In this document: in pieces, positions 43,720-52,371 of the stretch | Layout of the letters: the number at the start of each line of letters is the position of its first letter | How positions within the stretch are numbered: position 1 is the first letter of the stretch | Assembly (NCBI RefSeq): GCF_008704715.1 | Contig: NZ_CP023689.1 | Coordinates: forward strand, 7,316,001 to 7,380,000 | Direction: 5' to 3' | Length of the DNA: 64,000 nucleotides | Source: Streptomyces chartreusis | GTDB lineage: Bacteria; Actinomycetota; Actinomycetes; Streptomycetales; Streptomycetaceae | Position numbers and translations under genes: made by a program | Notes under the pieces: model-generated | Database searches by the model: none | What the model saw: the letters and a program-made list of their open reading frames with translations, nothing else | Told to the model about the DNA's origin: nothing

Positions 43720-45528
43720 CTAGAAGACGGGCGTGCCGTTGCGCGTCAGCTTCCAGTCCAGGGACGCGAAGTCCTTCGGGTCCAGCACGCCCTTCGCGGT
43801 CACCCACTCCGCGATCCGGGTGCGGATCTCCGTCGACTCCGACCACAGCTCCTGCGCCACCGCCACATGCGGGAACGCGCCACCGCCGTTGGCCCGGTAG
43901 TTGTTCACCGCGAACACGAACTTCTGCGCGTCGTCGAGCGCGGCACCGTTGTAGGTCACGTTCTTGATCCGCGAACCGGCCGCCTGCGCGATGTCGATGT
44001 CGTACGACAGTCCGGAGACGTAGTCGTAGTTGTAGTCGGGACGGTTGCCCGCGTTCGTCAGCTTCTCCACGTCGACGGCGGCGTCGGGGGCGGTCTGCAC
44101 GAAGTACTCGGCGGAGTACTCCAGGTACGCCTTGAGCTGCGCGCCCGTCATCAGCTTCGCGACCAGCGTGTTGTCGTACACGTACAGACTCGACAGGTCC
44201 CGGATCGTCACCTCGCCGGCCGGGATCTCAGAGGTGCGCGAGAACGGGGACGCCTGCGCGATGACGGGCAGCGAGGCGTACTCCGTGCTCGCCAGGGCTG
44301 CCTTGACGACGTCCTCCTGGACCTTGGTGATCAGGTCGATGATCGGGGCGTCCTTGTAGCGGGCGTCGACCGTGGTCAGCGTCGCGGTGGCGGTGCCGAC
44401 GACCTGGTTGACGTACGCGACGACCTTCTCGTGCTCGTCGGAGAGCAGCTTGGTGATCTTCGGGTCGTCCGCGACCGTGTTGGAGTTGAGGACCGACGCG
44501 GCGACCTTCTCGACCGTCCAGCGGCCCTTGGCGAAGGTCAGCTCGATGTCGAACAGCGACAGCCGCTCGGCGAAGCACAGCGGCTCGGACAGCACGACGT
44601 CCTTGCCGGTCTTGGCGTTGGTGACCCGCAGCTCCGGGATCTCCACGTGCGCGTGGCCGACCAGGATCGCGTCGATGTCCGGCACCTGCTGCGCGACGAG
44701 GGCCGCCGAGTTCTCGATGTACGGCAACTGGTCACCGTAGGAGGAGGTGCCCGAGGAGCCGGAGTGCGCCGAGACGATCACCACGTCCGCGCCCATCGCC
44801 TTCAGCTTCGGCACCCACTTGGCGGCCTGCTCCTCCAGACCCGGGAAGGTCAGCTTGCCCTGCACATAGGCCTTGTCCCAGATCGCGATGCCGGGGTTGG
44901 TCAGGCCGAGGACGGCGACCTTCACCGGCGGAGCGCCCTGCACCCGGAAGCTCTTGATGAAGTACGGCGGGAAGGCGGGCTTCAGCGTCTTCGCGTCCAG
45001 CGCGTTGGCACCGAGGAGCGGGAAGCGGCACTGCTCCTCGAACTTGCGCAGCGTCTCGATGCCGTAGTTGAACTCGTGGTTGCCGAGCGCCACCGCGTCG
45101 TAGCCGATGGCGTTCATCGCCAGCGCCATCGGGTGCACCGGGCCGCCCTTGGCGGTGATCGGGTCGACCTTGGCGTAGTAGTACGTCAGCGGGGTGCCCT
45201 GGATCGTGTCGCCCGCGTCGATCAGCAGCGTGTTGCGCCGGCCCCGTTCCGCGCGGATCCCGTCCACCAGCGTCGACACGCGGGCCAGGCCCTGCGCGTT
45301 GCCCTTGGCGTCGGTGTAGTCCGCATTCTTGAAGTAGTCCCAGTTGAAGACATGACCGTGCAGGTCGGTCGTGCCCATCACCGTCAGCGAGTACCGCTTC
45401 TCGCACTTCTTCGCCGTCATGGCCTCTGCCTCCGCCGCCTGTGCCGTCGGCGCCGCCGCCCCGGCCAGTGCCACCCCCGCTCCGGTCACGGCGGACTTCT
45501 TCAGGAACTTCCGGCGGTTCAACGGCAT
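43720..45528 (-). CDS. Tat-exported 5'-nucleotidase / cyclic phosphodiesterase family protein
   Basis: 602 residues from the ATG at 45528 (MPLNRRKFLKKSAV), behind GGGAGAA. The RRKFLKK box with a hydrophobic stretch and AQA end is a Tat signal. The N-terminal metallophosphatase domain has TTDLHGHVFNWDYFKN, LIDAGDTIQGTP, ALGNHEFNYG, and HAHVEIPE; together these bind two metals. The C-terminal domain carries the substrate-stacking YVYDNTL and NNYRANGGGAFP segments typical of UshA/CpdB. It should dephosphorylate nucleotides or 2',3'-cyclic nucleotides outside the cell for phosphate and nucleoside uptake. Cofactor insertion before export explains the Tat route. Divergent from the SIMPL gene. Confidence 0.92.
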   Translation of the reverse strand: MPLNRRKFLKKSAVTGAGVALAGAAAPTAQAAEAEAMTAKKCEKRYSLTVMGTTDLHGHVFNWDYFKNADYTDAKGNAQGLARVSTLVDGIRAERGRRNTLLIDAGDTIQGTPLTYYYAKVDPITAKGGPVHPMALAMNAIGYDAVALGNHEFNYGIETLRKFEEQCRFPLLGANALDAKTLKPAFPPYFIKSFRVQGAPPVKVAVLGLTNPGIAIWDKAYVQGKLTFPGLEEQAAKWVPKLKAMGADVVIVSAHSGSSGTSSYGDQLPYIENSAALVAQQVPDIDAILVGHAHVEIPELRVTNAKTGKDVVLSEPLCFAERLSLFDIELTFAKGRWTVEKVAASVLNSNTVADDPKITKLLSDEHEKVVAYVNQVVGTATATLTTVDARYKDAPIIDLITKVQEDVVKAALASTEYASLPVIAQASPFSRTSEIPAGEVTIRDLSSLYVYDNTLVAKLMTGAQLKAYLEYSAEYFVQTAPDAAVDVEKLTNAGNRPDYNYDYVSGLSYDIDIAQAAGSRIKNVTYNGAALDDAQKFVFAVNNYRANGGGAFPHVAVAQELWSESTEIRTRIAEWVTAKGVLDPKDFASLDWKLTRNGTPVF

Positions 45529-45666
45529 GAGTGCTTCTCCCGTGGGAATGGTCGACAACGCGCGTAGATTCTGACCTGGTCATGGCGAGCGGCAACAGAC
45601 CCGTGAGGTTTCGATCTGGTGACCCGTGGGAGCCGTACCAGAGCAAGCGATGACAGAGTGGGACGT

Positions 45667-46380
45667 ATGACCGTGCCATCAGAGGAACTTCAGCCGGCCG
45701 TCCCCTACGGCACCCCCGACGCCCCGCGCATCGCCGTGCGCGGTGAGGCCCGTCTGGAGGTCGATCCCGAGATCGCCCGCATCGGCGTCACCGTCGCCTC
45801 CCGCGGCAAGGACCGGCGCGCCGCCCTCGACGACCTGACCCGCCGCAACACCGCCGTCCTCGACCTCGTCAAGACCTACGGCGACGCGGTCGAGCGCCTG
45901 GAGACCGGCGCCTTCTCCATCAGCCCGGAGCTCAAGGACAAGGGCCGCGGCGAGCGCGTCCACGCCTACCACGGCCGCGTCCACATCACCGCCGTCCTCT
46001 CGGACTTCACCGCGCTGGGCGAACTGACCACCCGTCTGGCCGACTTGGATCTCACACGCGTGGACGGTCCCTGGTGGGCCCTGCGCCCCGACTCGCCGGC
46101 ACACCGTCAGGCGCGCCAGCAGGCGGTGCGGGAGGCCGTGCAGCGGGCGCGGGAGTACGCGGAGGCGCTGGGTTCGTCCCTGGCGGCGCTGGTGGAGCTC
46201 GCCGACATCGGCGCGGAGAACGCCCCGCCGCCCTATCCGCAGGCGCCCGGCGGCCGGATGCGCTCCATGGCCTACGGAGCGGCGGAGGACGCGGCGGCCC
46301 CGCTCGATCTGGAGCCCCAGCGCCAGCACGTGCACGCCCAGGTCAATGCCCGCTTCACCATGACGCCGCCGCAACTCTGA
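45667..46380 (+). CDS. SIMPL (DUF541) domain protein
   Basis: 237 residues from the ATG at 45667. After a short N-terminus the DUF541/SIMPL fold is clear: IAVRGEARLEVDPEIARIGV at about residue 21, TGAFSISPELKDKGRGERVH in the middle, and RQARQQAVREAVQRAREYAE then ALGSSLAALVELADIG. SIMPL proteins form oligomeric rings in the periplasm or cytoplasm of bacteria, with poorly defined roles. No signal peptide is seen here, so this one appears cytoplasmic. Length is usual for the family. Single gene between the Tat nucleotidase and pyk. Confidence 0.85.
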   Translation: MTVPSEELQPAVPYGTPDAPRIAVRGEARLEVDPEIARIGVTVASRGKDRRAALDDLTRRNTAVLDLVKTYGDAVERLETGAFSISPELKDKGRGERVHAYHGRVHITAVLSDFTALGELTTRLADLDLTRVDGPWWALRPDSPAHRQARQQAVREAVQRAREYAEALGSSLAALVELADIGAENAPPPYPQAPGGRMRSMAYGAAEDAAAPLDLEPQRQHVHAQVNARFTMTPPQL

Positions 46381-46522
46381 ATTGCCCGGCGGGGCCTTTC
46401 GAACGCTCATCGGAGCGCCCCGCCGCACAATTCAACACTTGTCAATAGCCCTTCACGTAAAGGTTGTTGAGTAGTCACGCTGGGCCAATTCTCTACCCGC
46501 CGGTAAGTCATAGAGTCGAAAC

Positions 46523-47959
46523 ATGCGCCGAGCAAAGATCGTCTGCACCCTGGGCCCCGCCACCGACTCGTACGACCAGATAAAGGCACTGGTCGACGCC
46601 GGAATGGACGTCGCCCGCTTCAACCTCAGCCACGGCGACCACGCCGATCACGAGGAGCGCTACGAGCGCGTGCGAAAGGCCTCCGACGAGACCGGCCGCA
46701 GCGTCGGCGTGCTCGCCGACCTTCAAGGCCCGAAGATCCGGCTCGGCCGCTTCACCGAAGGACCTGTACTCCTTGAACGCGGCGACTCGTTCGTCATCAC
46801 CGTCGAGGAGGGCGCGGAGGGTGACCGCCACCAGTGCGGCACCACCTACTCGGGCCTCGCCGCCGACGTCTCTCCCGGTGAGCGCATCCTCGTCGACGAC
46901 GGCAAGGTCTGCCTGGAGGTCACCTCCGTCGACGGCCCCCGCGTGCACACCGCCGTCGTCGAGGGCGGCATGGTCTCCGACAGCAAGGGCCTGAACCTCC
47001 CCGGTGTCGCCGTCTCCGTGCCGGCCCTCTCCGAGAAGGACGAGGCGGACCTGCGCTGGGCGCTGCGCACCGGCTTCGACGTCATCGCCCTGTCCTTCGT
47101 GCGCAGCGGGCGCGACATCGAGGACGTCCACCGCATCATGGACGAGGAGGGCCGCCGCCTCCCGGTGATCGCCAAGGTGGAGAAGCCGCAGGCCGTCGAG
47201 GCGATCGACGACATCGTGGCCGCCTTCGACGGCATCATGGTGGCCCGCGGCGACCTGGGCGTGGAGATGCCGCTCGAGCAGGTCCCGATCGTCCAGAAGC
47301 GTGCCATCAAGCTCGCCAAGCGCAACGCCAAGCCGGTCATCGTCGCCACCCAGATGCTCGACTCGATGATCGAGAACTCCCGCCCGACCCGCGCCGAGGC
47401 CAGCGACGTGGCCAACGCGGTCATCGACGGCACCGACGCGGTGATGCTGTCCGGCGAGACCAGCGTCGGCAAGTACCCGATCGAGACCGTCCGGACGATG
47501 GCGAAGATCGTCGAGGCCGCCGAGGAGGACCTGCTCGCCAAGGGCCTGCCGCCGCTGACCGAGCGCAACAAGCCCCGCACCCAGGGCGGCGCGGTGGCCC
47601 GTGCCGCGGCCGAGATCGGCGACTTCCTGGGCGCGCGGTTCCTGGTCGCCTTCACCCAGTCCGGCGACACGGCCCGCCGGCTGTCCCGCTACCGCTCGCC
47701 CATCCCGCTGCTGGCGTTCACCCCGGAGCCGGCCACCCGCTCGCAGCTCAATCTGACGTGGGGCGTGGAGACGTTCCTGGGTCCGCACGTGGACTCCACG
47801 GACGCGATGGTCGACCAGGTCGACGAACTGCTCCTGAAATACGGCCGCTGCCAGAAGGGCGACACCGTCGTCATCACCGCCGGATCCCCGCCCGGGGTTT
47901 CCGGTTCGACGAACCTGGTCCGCGTCCACCACATCGGCGAGGACGACAGCCCCAAGTAG
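46523..47959 (+). CDS. pyk: Pyruvate kinase
   Basis: 478 residues, ATG at 46523. The barrel begins RRAKIVCTLGPATDSYDQIK and DVARFNLSHGDHADHEERY; the inserted B domain lies at about 70-165. The signature IAKVEKPQAVEAIDDIV, with the active-site Lys and metal Glu, is followed by GIMVARGDLGVEMPLEQVP and the TQMLDSMIENSRPTRAEASD block. The C-terminal domain ends GSTNLVRVHHIGEDD. It makes pyruvate and ATP from phosphoenolpyruvate. Streptomyces usually carry two pyk genes, and this one is next to a tRNA and the PdtaR gene, an arrangement I recall as conserved in the genus. Confidence 0.97.
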   Translation: MRRAKIVCTLGPATDSYDQIKALVDAGMDVARFNLSHGDHADHEERYERVRKASDETGRSVGVLADLQGPKIRLGRFTEGPVLLERGDSFVITVEEGAEGDRHQCGTTYSGLAADVSPGERILVDDGKVCLEVTSVDGPRVHTAVVEGGMVSDSKGLNLPGVAVSVPALSEKDEADLRWALRTGFDVIALSFVRSGRDIEDVHRIMDEEGRRLPVIAKVEKPQAVEAIDDIVAAFDGIMVARGDLGVEMPLEQVPIVQKRAIKLAKRNAKPVIVATQMLDSMIENSRPTRAEASDVANAVIDGTDAVMLSGETSVGKYPIETVRTMAKIVEAAEEDLLAKGLPPLTERNKPRTQGGAVARAAAEIGDFLGARFLVAFTQSGDTARRLSRYRSPIPLLAFTPEPATRSQLNLTWGVETFLGPHVDSTDAMVDQVDELLLKYGRCQKGDTVVITAGSPPGVSGSTNLVRVHHIGEDDSPK

Positions 47960-47976
47960 AAAATCCCGGAAAAGCT

Positions 47977-48006
47977 TTAGGGCCCCTCATACCTGAGGGG
48001 CCCTAA
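47977..48006 (+). terminator. Terminator after pyk
   Basis: TTAGGGCCCCTCA and TGAGGGGCCCTAA are perfect 13-bp arms around a 4-base TACC loop, 17 bp after the pyk stop. It also lies downstream of the minus-strand tRNA, so it can serve both. Confidence 0.88.
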
Positions 48007-48032
48007 TTGCGACCTTGAAATCGAAGGAAAAG

Positions 48033-48107
48033 TGCCCCGGGTCGGACTCGAACCGACACTGTACGGGTTTTGAATCCGTTGCCTGCTGCCAATTGGGCTA
48101 CCGGGGC
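48033..48107 (-). tRNA. tRNA with CAA anticodon (Leu by codon) but class I size
   Basis: A 75-nt cloverleaf on the minus strand. Acceptor arms GCCCCGG/CCGGGGC pair perfectly, with A as discriminator and no encoded CCA. The D arm has GCC/GGC with AATTGG, the T arm is GTCGG-TTCGAGT-CCGAC, and the anticodon arm is ACGGA-TTCAAAA-CCCGT, giving anticodon CAA. Two oddities: the variable loop is only five bases (ACAGT), whereas tRNA-Leu normally has a long variable arm, and the anticodon stem has an A-C mismatch next to the loop. It may be an atypical tRNA-Leu or a degenerate or specialised tRNA. Confidence 0.8.
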
Positions 48108-48208
48108 TCGAAGAATCCAAGGTTTCCCCCGACCCTCCGCGCGTCCACCTTACCGTAGCTAGGTAGGCTCTTGTCAGCAGCACCCATGCCCCTGAACGAG
48201 GAGCCTTC

Positions 48209-48865
48209 GTGACCGCCCCCGAGTCGCCCCAGCCCGTAGACGCGCCCGACGACGACAAGTCGCACGTGCCTCCGCTGACGACCCGCGTCGTCATCGCCGA
48301 GGACGAGGCGCTGATCCGGCTCGATCTCAAAGAGATGCTCGAGGAAGAGGGGTACACGGTCGTCGGAGAGGCCGGTGACGGTGAGCAGGCCGTGGAGCTG
48401 GCCCGCGAGCACCGGCCCGACCTCGTCATCCTCGACGTCAAGATGCCGAAGCTGGACGGCATTTCGGCGGCCGAGAAGATCGCCGAGGAGAGCATCGCCC
48501 CGGTGCTGATGCTGACCGCGTTCTCGCAGCGCGACCTCGTCGAGCGGGCCCGGGACGCCGGTGCCATGGCCTACCTGGTCAAGCCGTTCAGCAAGAGCGA
48601 CGTCGTGCCGGCCATCGAGATGGCCGTCTCCCGCTTCACGGAGCTGAAGGAGCTGGAGAAGGAGGTCGCCGACCTCACCCTGCGCCTGGAGACCCGCAAG
48701 CTGGTCGACCGCGCGAAGTCCATCCTCCAGACCGAGTACGGCCTGACCGAGCCGGCCGCGTTCCGGTGGATCCAGAAGACCTCGATGGACCGCCGCATGT
48801 CGATGCAGCAGGTCGCCGAGGCCGTCATCCAGGACGCCGACGAGAAGAAGGCATCCAAGGGCTGA
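48209..48865 (+). CDS. pdtaR: ANTAR-domain response regulator (PdtaR)
   Basis: 218 residues from the GTG at 48209, behind GAGGAG. The receiver domain (about 25-140) has VVIAEDEALIRLDLKEMLEE, phospho-acceptor Asp in LVILDVKMPKLDGI, Thr in LMLTAFSQRD and Lys in YLVKPFSKSD. A linker coiled-coil (ELKELEKEVADLTLRLETRK) leads to the ANTAR RNA-binding domain (AKSILQTEYGLTEPAAFRWI then QKTSMDRRMSMQQVAEAVI). ANTAR regulators bind paired hairpins in nascent RNA and prevent termination. Its partner kinase PdtaS is not in the window. A 19-bp-stem terminator follows. Confidence 0.95.
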   Translation: MTAPESPQPVDAPDDDKSHVPPLTTRVVIAEDEALIRLDLKEMLEEEGYTVVGEAGDGEQAVELAREHRPDLVILDVKMPKLDGISAAEKIAEESIAPVLMLTAFSQRDLVERARDAGAMAYLVKPFSKSDVVPAIEMAVSRFTELKELEKEVADLTLRLETRKLVDRAKSILQTEYGLTEPAAFRWIQKTSMDRRMSMQQVAEAVIQDADEKKASKG

Positions 48866-48877
48866 CGCACCCGCGAA

Positions 48878-48926
48878 CACGAACGAGGCCCGTGCCACTG
48901 ACCGGGGGGCACGGGCCTCGTTCGTG
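48878..48926. terminator. Bidirectional terminator, 19-bp perfect stem
   Basis: Perfect arms at 48878-48896 (CACGAACGAGGCCCGTGCC) and 48908-48926 with an 11-base loop, between the convergent ends of pdtaR (48865) and livF (48946). Confidence 0.92.
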
Positions 48927-48945
48927 CGGCTGATCAGCCGGGTGA

Positions 48946-49662
48946 TCAGTCCTCGCCGAGGTACGCCTTGCGCACCGACTCGTCGTGCAGGAGGTCCTGC
49001 CCCGAGCCGGAGAGGACGATCTTGCCGACCTCCATCACATGGCCGTGGTCGGCCAGGGAGAGCGCGGCCTGGGCGTTCTGCTCGATGAGCAGAATGGTGG
49101 TGCCCGCGGCCTTGAGCTCCTGGATGGTGGCCATGATCTTCTGCATCATGATCGGCGACAGACCCATGGAGGGCTCGTCGAGCATGAGCAGCTTCGGCCG
49201 GGACATCAGCGCCCGTCCCATGGCGAGCATCTGCTGCTCACCGCCGGACAGGGTGCCCGCGGCCTGCTTGCGACGCTCCCCGAGGATGGGGAACAGGTCG
49301 TAGGCGCGCTGGATGTCCTTCTCGATGCCCTCCTTGTCGGAGCGCAGGAACGCTCCGAGGCGGAGGTTGTCCTCGATCGTCATGCGCGGGAAGATGTGCC
49401 GCCCCTCGGGGGAGTGGGCGAGCCCCAGCGAGACGACCTTGTGCGCGGGGACCTTCTTCAGCGACTTGCCGTCGAACTTGATCTCGCCCGACAGCGGCTG
49501 GAGCAGACCCGACAGGGTGCGCAGGGTCGTGGTCTTGCCGGCGCCGTTGGTGCCGATGAGGGTGACGACCTCGCCCGCGTCCACCTTGAACGAGATGCCC
49601 TTGACGGCCTCGATCTTGCCGTAAGCGACCCTGAGGTCCTCGACCTCGAGCAGTGCGGTCAC
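48946..49662 (-). CDS. livF: Branched-chain amino acid ABC transporter ATPase LivF
   Basis: 238 residues from a GTG at 49662 that overlaps the livG stop (GTGA). Walker A LIGTNGAGKTTTLRTLSG, signature AAGTLSGGEQQMLAMGRALM, Walker B KLLMLDEPSMGLSP, and switch His in EQNAQAALSLADHGHV. Short, lacking the C-terminal extension of LivG, as expected of LivF. It powers uptake of leucine, isoleucine, valine or related compounds with LivG, LivH, LivM and the binding protein. Last gene of the operon. Confidence 0.95.
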   Translation of the reverse strand: MTALLEVEDLRVAYGKIEAVKGISFKVDAGEVVTLIGTNGAGKTTTLRTLSGLLQPLSGEIKFDGKSLKKVPAHKVVSLGLAHSPEGRHIFPRMTIEDNLRLGAFLRSDKEGIEKDIQRAYDLFPILGERRKQAAGTLSGGEQQMLAMGRALMSRPKLLMLDEPSMGLSPIMMQKIMATIQELKAAGTTILLIEQNAQAALSLADHGHVMEVGKIVLSGSGQDLLHDESVRKAYLGED

Positions 49663-50531
49663 TTGTCGTCCCCTTCCGTGGTGCTCTGCGCGTCAGCCTC
49701 CGCAGCCTCGACCTCGGCGGCTTCCGCCGCACCCGGCGCACCCTCGAACGGGGTGCCGAGGTAGGCGGCGATGACGCGCTCGTCGGCCTGGACGACCTCG
49801 GCGGGGCCCTCGACGATCTTCTCGCCCTGGACCAGCACGGCGACCCGGTCGCAGAGGTTCATGATGAACCGGATGTCGTGCTCGATGACGAGGACGGCGA
49901 TGCCCTGGTCCCGGATGGCGAAGATGAGCTCCTCGGCCGCCCGGGTCTCCTGCGGGTTCATACCGGCGGTCGGCTCGTCGAGGAGGAGCAGACCCGGCTC
50001 GCTCGCCAGTGCCCGGGCGATCTCCAGCTTGCGCTGCTCACCGTAGGGCAGGTTGCGGGCGAGGTGGTCGGCCTTGGCGGCCAGACCGGTGAACTCCAGG
50101 AGCTCCATGGCACGGGCCCGGGACGCGTCCTCGGCCTTCTTGAAGCCGGGCAGGCGCAGGAGCGCCGACCAGAGGCCCTCCTTGGTCCGGGTGTGCCGTC
50201 CGACCAGCACGTTCTCCAGAACGGTCATGTTGGCGAAGAGCCGGATGTTCTGGAACGTACGGGCGATGCCGGCCTGGGTGACCAGGTGCGGCTTGGGCGG
50301 CAGGACGGTGCCCTTGTAGGCGACCTTGCCCTCGGTCGGCACGTACAGACCGGTGAGGCAGTTGAAGAAGGTCGTCTTGCCGGCGCCGTTGGGGCCGATC
50401 AGTCCGACGATCTCTCCGGTGTTCACGGTGAGGTCCACGTCGCGGACGGCGGTCAGACCGCCGAAGCGCATGGTGACACCGCTCGCGTCGAGCACCGTGG
50501 TCGTGCTGGGTGCTGTCGTGGTGGTCGTCAT
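49659..50531 (-). CDS. livG: Branched-chain amino acid ABC transporter ATPase LivG
   Basis: 290 residues from the ATG at 50531 (MTTTTTAPSTTT), 10 bases after AGGGG; a GTG at 50540 overlaps the livM stop but has no room for a site. Walker A LIGPNGAGKTTFFNCLTG, GIARTFQNIRLFANMTVLEN, signature NLPYGEQRKLEIARALASEP, and Walker B LLLLDEPTAGMNPQET. These distinguish LivG from LivF. A Glu/Ala-rich acidic tail of about 25 residues at the C-terminus is unusual but common in Streptomyces proteins. Second-last gene of livKHMGF. Confidence 0.95.
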   Translation of the reverse strand: MTTTTTAPSTTTVLDASGVTMRFGGLTAVRDVDLTVNTGEIVGLIGPNGAGKTTFFNCLTGLYVPTEGKVAYKGTVLPPKPHLVTQAGIARTFQNIRLFANMTVLENVLVGRHTRTKEGLWSALLRLPGFKKAEDASRARAMELLEFTGLAAKADHLARNLPYGEQRKLEIARALASEPGLLLLDEPTAGMNPQETRAAEELIFAIRDQGIAVLVIEHDIRFIMNLCDRVAVLVQGEKIVEGPAEVVQADERVIAAYLGTPFEGAPGAAEAAEVEAAEADAQSTTEGDDK

Positions 50532-50536
50532 GGCGG

Positions 50537-52366
50537 TCACGCCCCTGCCTTCGCGACGCCGGTCGCGCCTTCGGGCAATGGCTTGTCCTCCGGTACGTCG
50601 AGCTGTCCGGTCTCGTGGAATTCGAGCTGCTTCCTGCGGTCGGCGACCAGGCCCTCGGGACGGAAGCGCATCAGCAGCATCAGCGCGAAGCCGAAGAGCA
50701 GCAGCTGGTACTCCGCCATGAACTGGAGCTTGGCCGGGATCAGGTAGAGCAGCGCGGCGCCGATCAGCGGGCCGCTGATGGTGCCCATGCCGCCGAGGAT
50801 GACGGCGGCGAGCAGGAAGGCCGAGTTCGGCGGCACGGAGCCGGCGAACTGGTACTGCTCGGGGGTGACGCTGTAGGACACGTGCGCCTGGACGGTGCCG
50901 GCGAGACCGGCGAGGGAGGCGCCGAGCGCGAAGGCGAGGAGCTTCAGGCGGAAGCCGTTGATGCCCATCGCGGTCGCGGCGGTCTCGTCCTCGCGGATGG
51001 CCACCCACGCACGGCCGATGCGGGACTCCGCCGAGCGGCGGAAGACCATCACCACGATCGCCGTGAACACCAGCATCAGCAGGTAGTAGTTGGCCGAACG
51101 GGTCAGCTCGTGGCCGAGGACGTTGTGCGGGACTCCGAGGTTGAAACCGAAGATCTCCAGGTCGGGGATCTGCGGGATGCCGTTGGAGCCGTTGGTGACG
51201 TCCGGGCCGCTGTTGCCGTTCAGGTTGTTCATGGTGATGCGGAAGATCTCACCGAAGCCGAGCGTCACGATGGCGAGGTAGTCGCCGCGCAGTCGCAGGG
51301 TCGGAGCACCGATCACCACGCCGAAGATCAGCGAGGCCGCGGCGCCGGTGAGGACGGCCGCCCAGAACGGGAACTGGACGCCGATCGTCGACGAGGGAGA
51401 GCCGGAGACCAGGGCGGCGGCGTAGGCGCCGACACCGAGGAAGGCGACATAACCGAGGTCGAGCAGGCCGGCGAGGCCGACGACGACGTTGAGACCCAGG
51501 GCGACCGTGGCGAAGATCAGGATGTTCGCGCCGATGAGGGCGAACTGGTCGTTGGACTGGGTGAAGGGGAAGCAGATCGCCGCCGCGAACGCCGCCCCGA
51601 GGGTGACGTTGCGGTGCTTGGCGGTCAGCGCGGACAACCGCTTGAGCAGACCGGCGCGGGTGACGGCGGTGAAGCCGAACGCCGCGACGATCAGGAAGCC
51701 GATGAACAGCTCGGAGTACTCGGTGCTGATGCCGTACGCGAAGACGTACAGGCCGACGCCGAAGCCGGCGGCGATGATCAGGATCTCCACCCAGGAGGAG
51801 AGTTCCTTGGCACGGCCGGGGTCGGGAGCGGTGAGCGAGTGACGGATACGGCCCCACAGGCTCGGGCTCGGGTCCGACGGGTCGTAGGGCTGGTCGACGG
51901 AGAGGCCGAGGGCGCCGATCACGGCGACGAGCGCGCCGATGCCGGACACCCAGGCGCCGGGCTCCAGGTTGACCAGGCCGCCGAGCTCCTGCGTGATCGC
52001 GCCGATGGCGTAGCCCGTGGTGCCGAACACGCCGAGGGCGGCGAGCAGGACGGGGCTGTTCTTGCCGCCGGGGGTCAGCCAGCGCAGACCGCGGATGCCG
52101 TAGCCGGAGAGGGCGAACAGCAGCGTCAGCAGGGAGCCGAAGAGGGTGAGGATCTGAAGGCCGCCCGGATAGCCGGTGACCGTCAGGTTGCCCGGGAACT
52201 CCTCGGTCCAGGTCCAGGCGAGGAAGGTGCCTATCAGGGCGATGCCGGAGCCGGCGACCGCCAGTCCGCGGGCCAGGGCCTGCGGCAGCGGGATGATCGG
52301 CGTGGCCTCGGCAGTGGACACCTTGGTGGTGTCGGTGCTCTTGTCCATGGGGATCTCGGTGGTCAT
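50537..52366 (-). CDS. livM: Branched-chain amino acid ABC transporter permease LivM with long N-terminal membrane extension
   Basis: 609 residues from the ATG at 52366 (MTTEIPMDKST). The C-terminal 330 residues are a normal LivM permease: NILIFATVALGLNVVVGLAG, LLDLGYVAFLGVGAYAAALV, APTLRLRGDYLAIVTLGFGE and SLAGLAGTVQAHVSYSVTPE. The N-terminal 250 residues add about six further hydrophobic helices (around 24-48, 67-88, 98-120, 133-152, 190-212 and 222-240). That makes it much larger than the E. coli protein (about 425). It forms the channel with LivH. Role of the extra helices unknown. Confidence 0.92.
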   Translation of the reverse strand: MTTEIPMDKSTDTTKVSTAEATPIIPLPQALARGLAVAGSGIALIGTFLAWTWTEEFPGNLTVTGYPGGLQILTLFGSLLTLLFALSGYGIRGLRWLTPGGKNSPVLLAALGVFGTTGYAIGAITQELGGLVNLEPGAWVSGIGALVAVIGALGLSVDQPYDPSDPSPSLWGRIRHSLTAPDPGRAKELSSWVEILIIAAGFGVGLYVFAYGISTEYSELFIGFLIVAAFGFTAVTRAGLLKRLSALTAKHRNVTLGAAFAAAICFPFTQSNDQFALIGANILIFATVALGLNVVVGLAGLLDLGYVAFLGVGAYAAALVSGSPSSTIGVQFPFWAAVLTGAAASLIFGVVIGAPTLRLRGDYLAIVTLGFGEIFRITMNNLNGNSGPDVTNGSNGIPQIPDLEIFGFNLGVPHNVLGHELTRSANYYLLMLVFTAIVVMVFRRSAESRIGRAWVAIREDETAATAMGINGFRLKLLAFALGASLAGLAGTVQAHVSYSVTPEQYQFAGSVPPNSAFLLAAVILGGMGTISGPLIGAALLYLIPAKLQFMAEYQLLLFGFALMLLMRFRPEGLVADRRKQLEFHETGQLDVPEDKPLPEGATGVAKAGA

Positions 52367-52371
52367 GGGTA

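Noticed and set aside
45600..45650. PHO-box-like GGGTCACC ahead of the Tat nucleotidase (minus strand, near 45615)
   Set aside because: Only one unit resembles GTTCACC; the adjoining 11-bp units do not, so PhoP control cannot be claimed.
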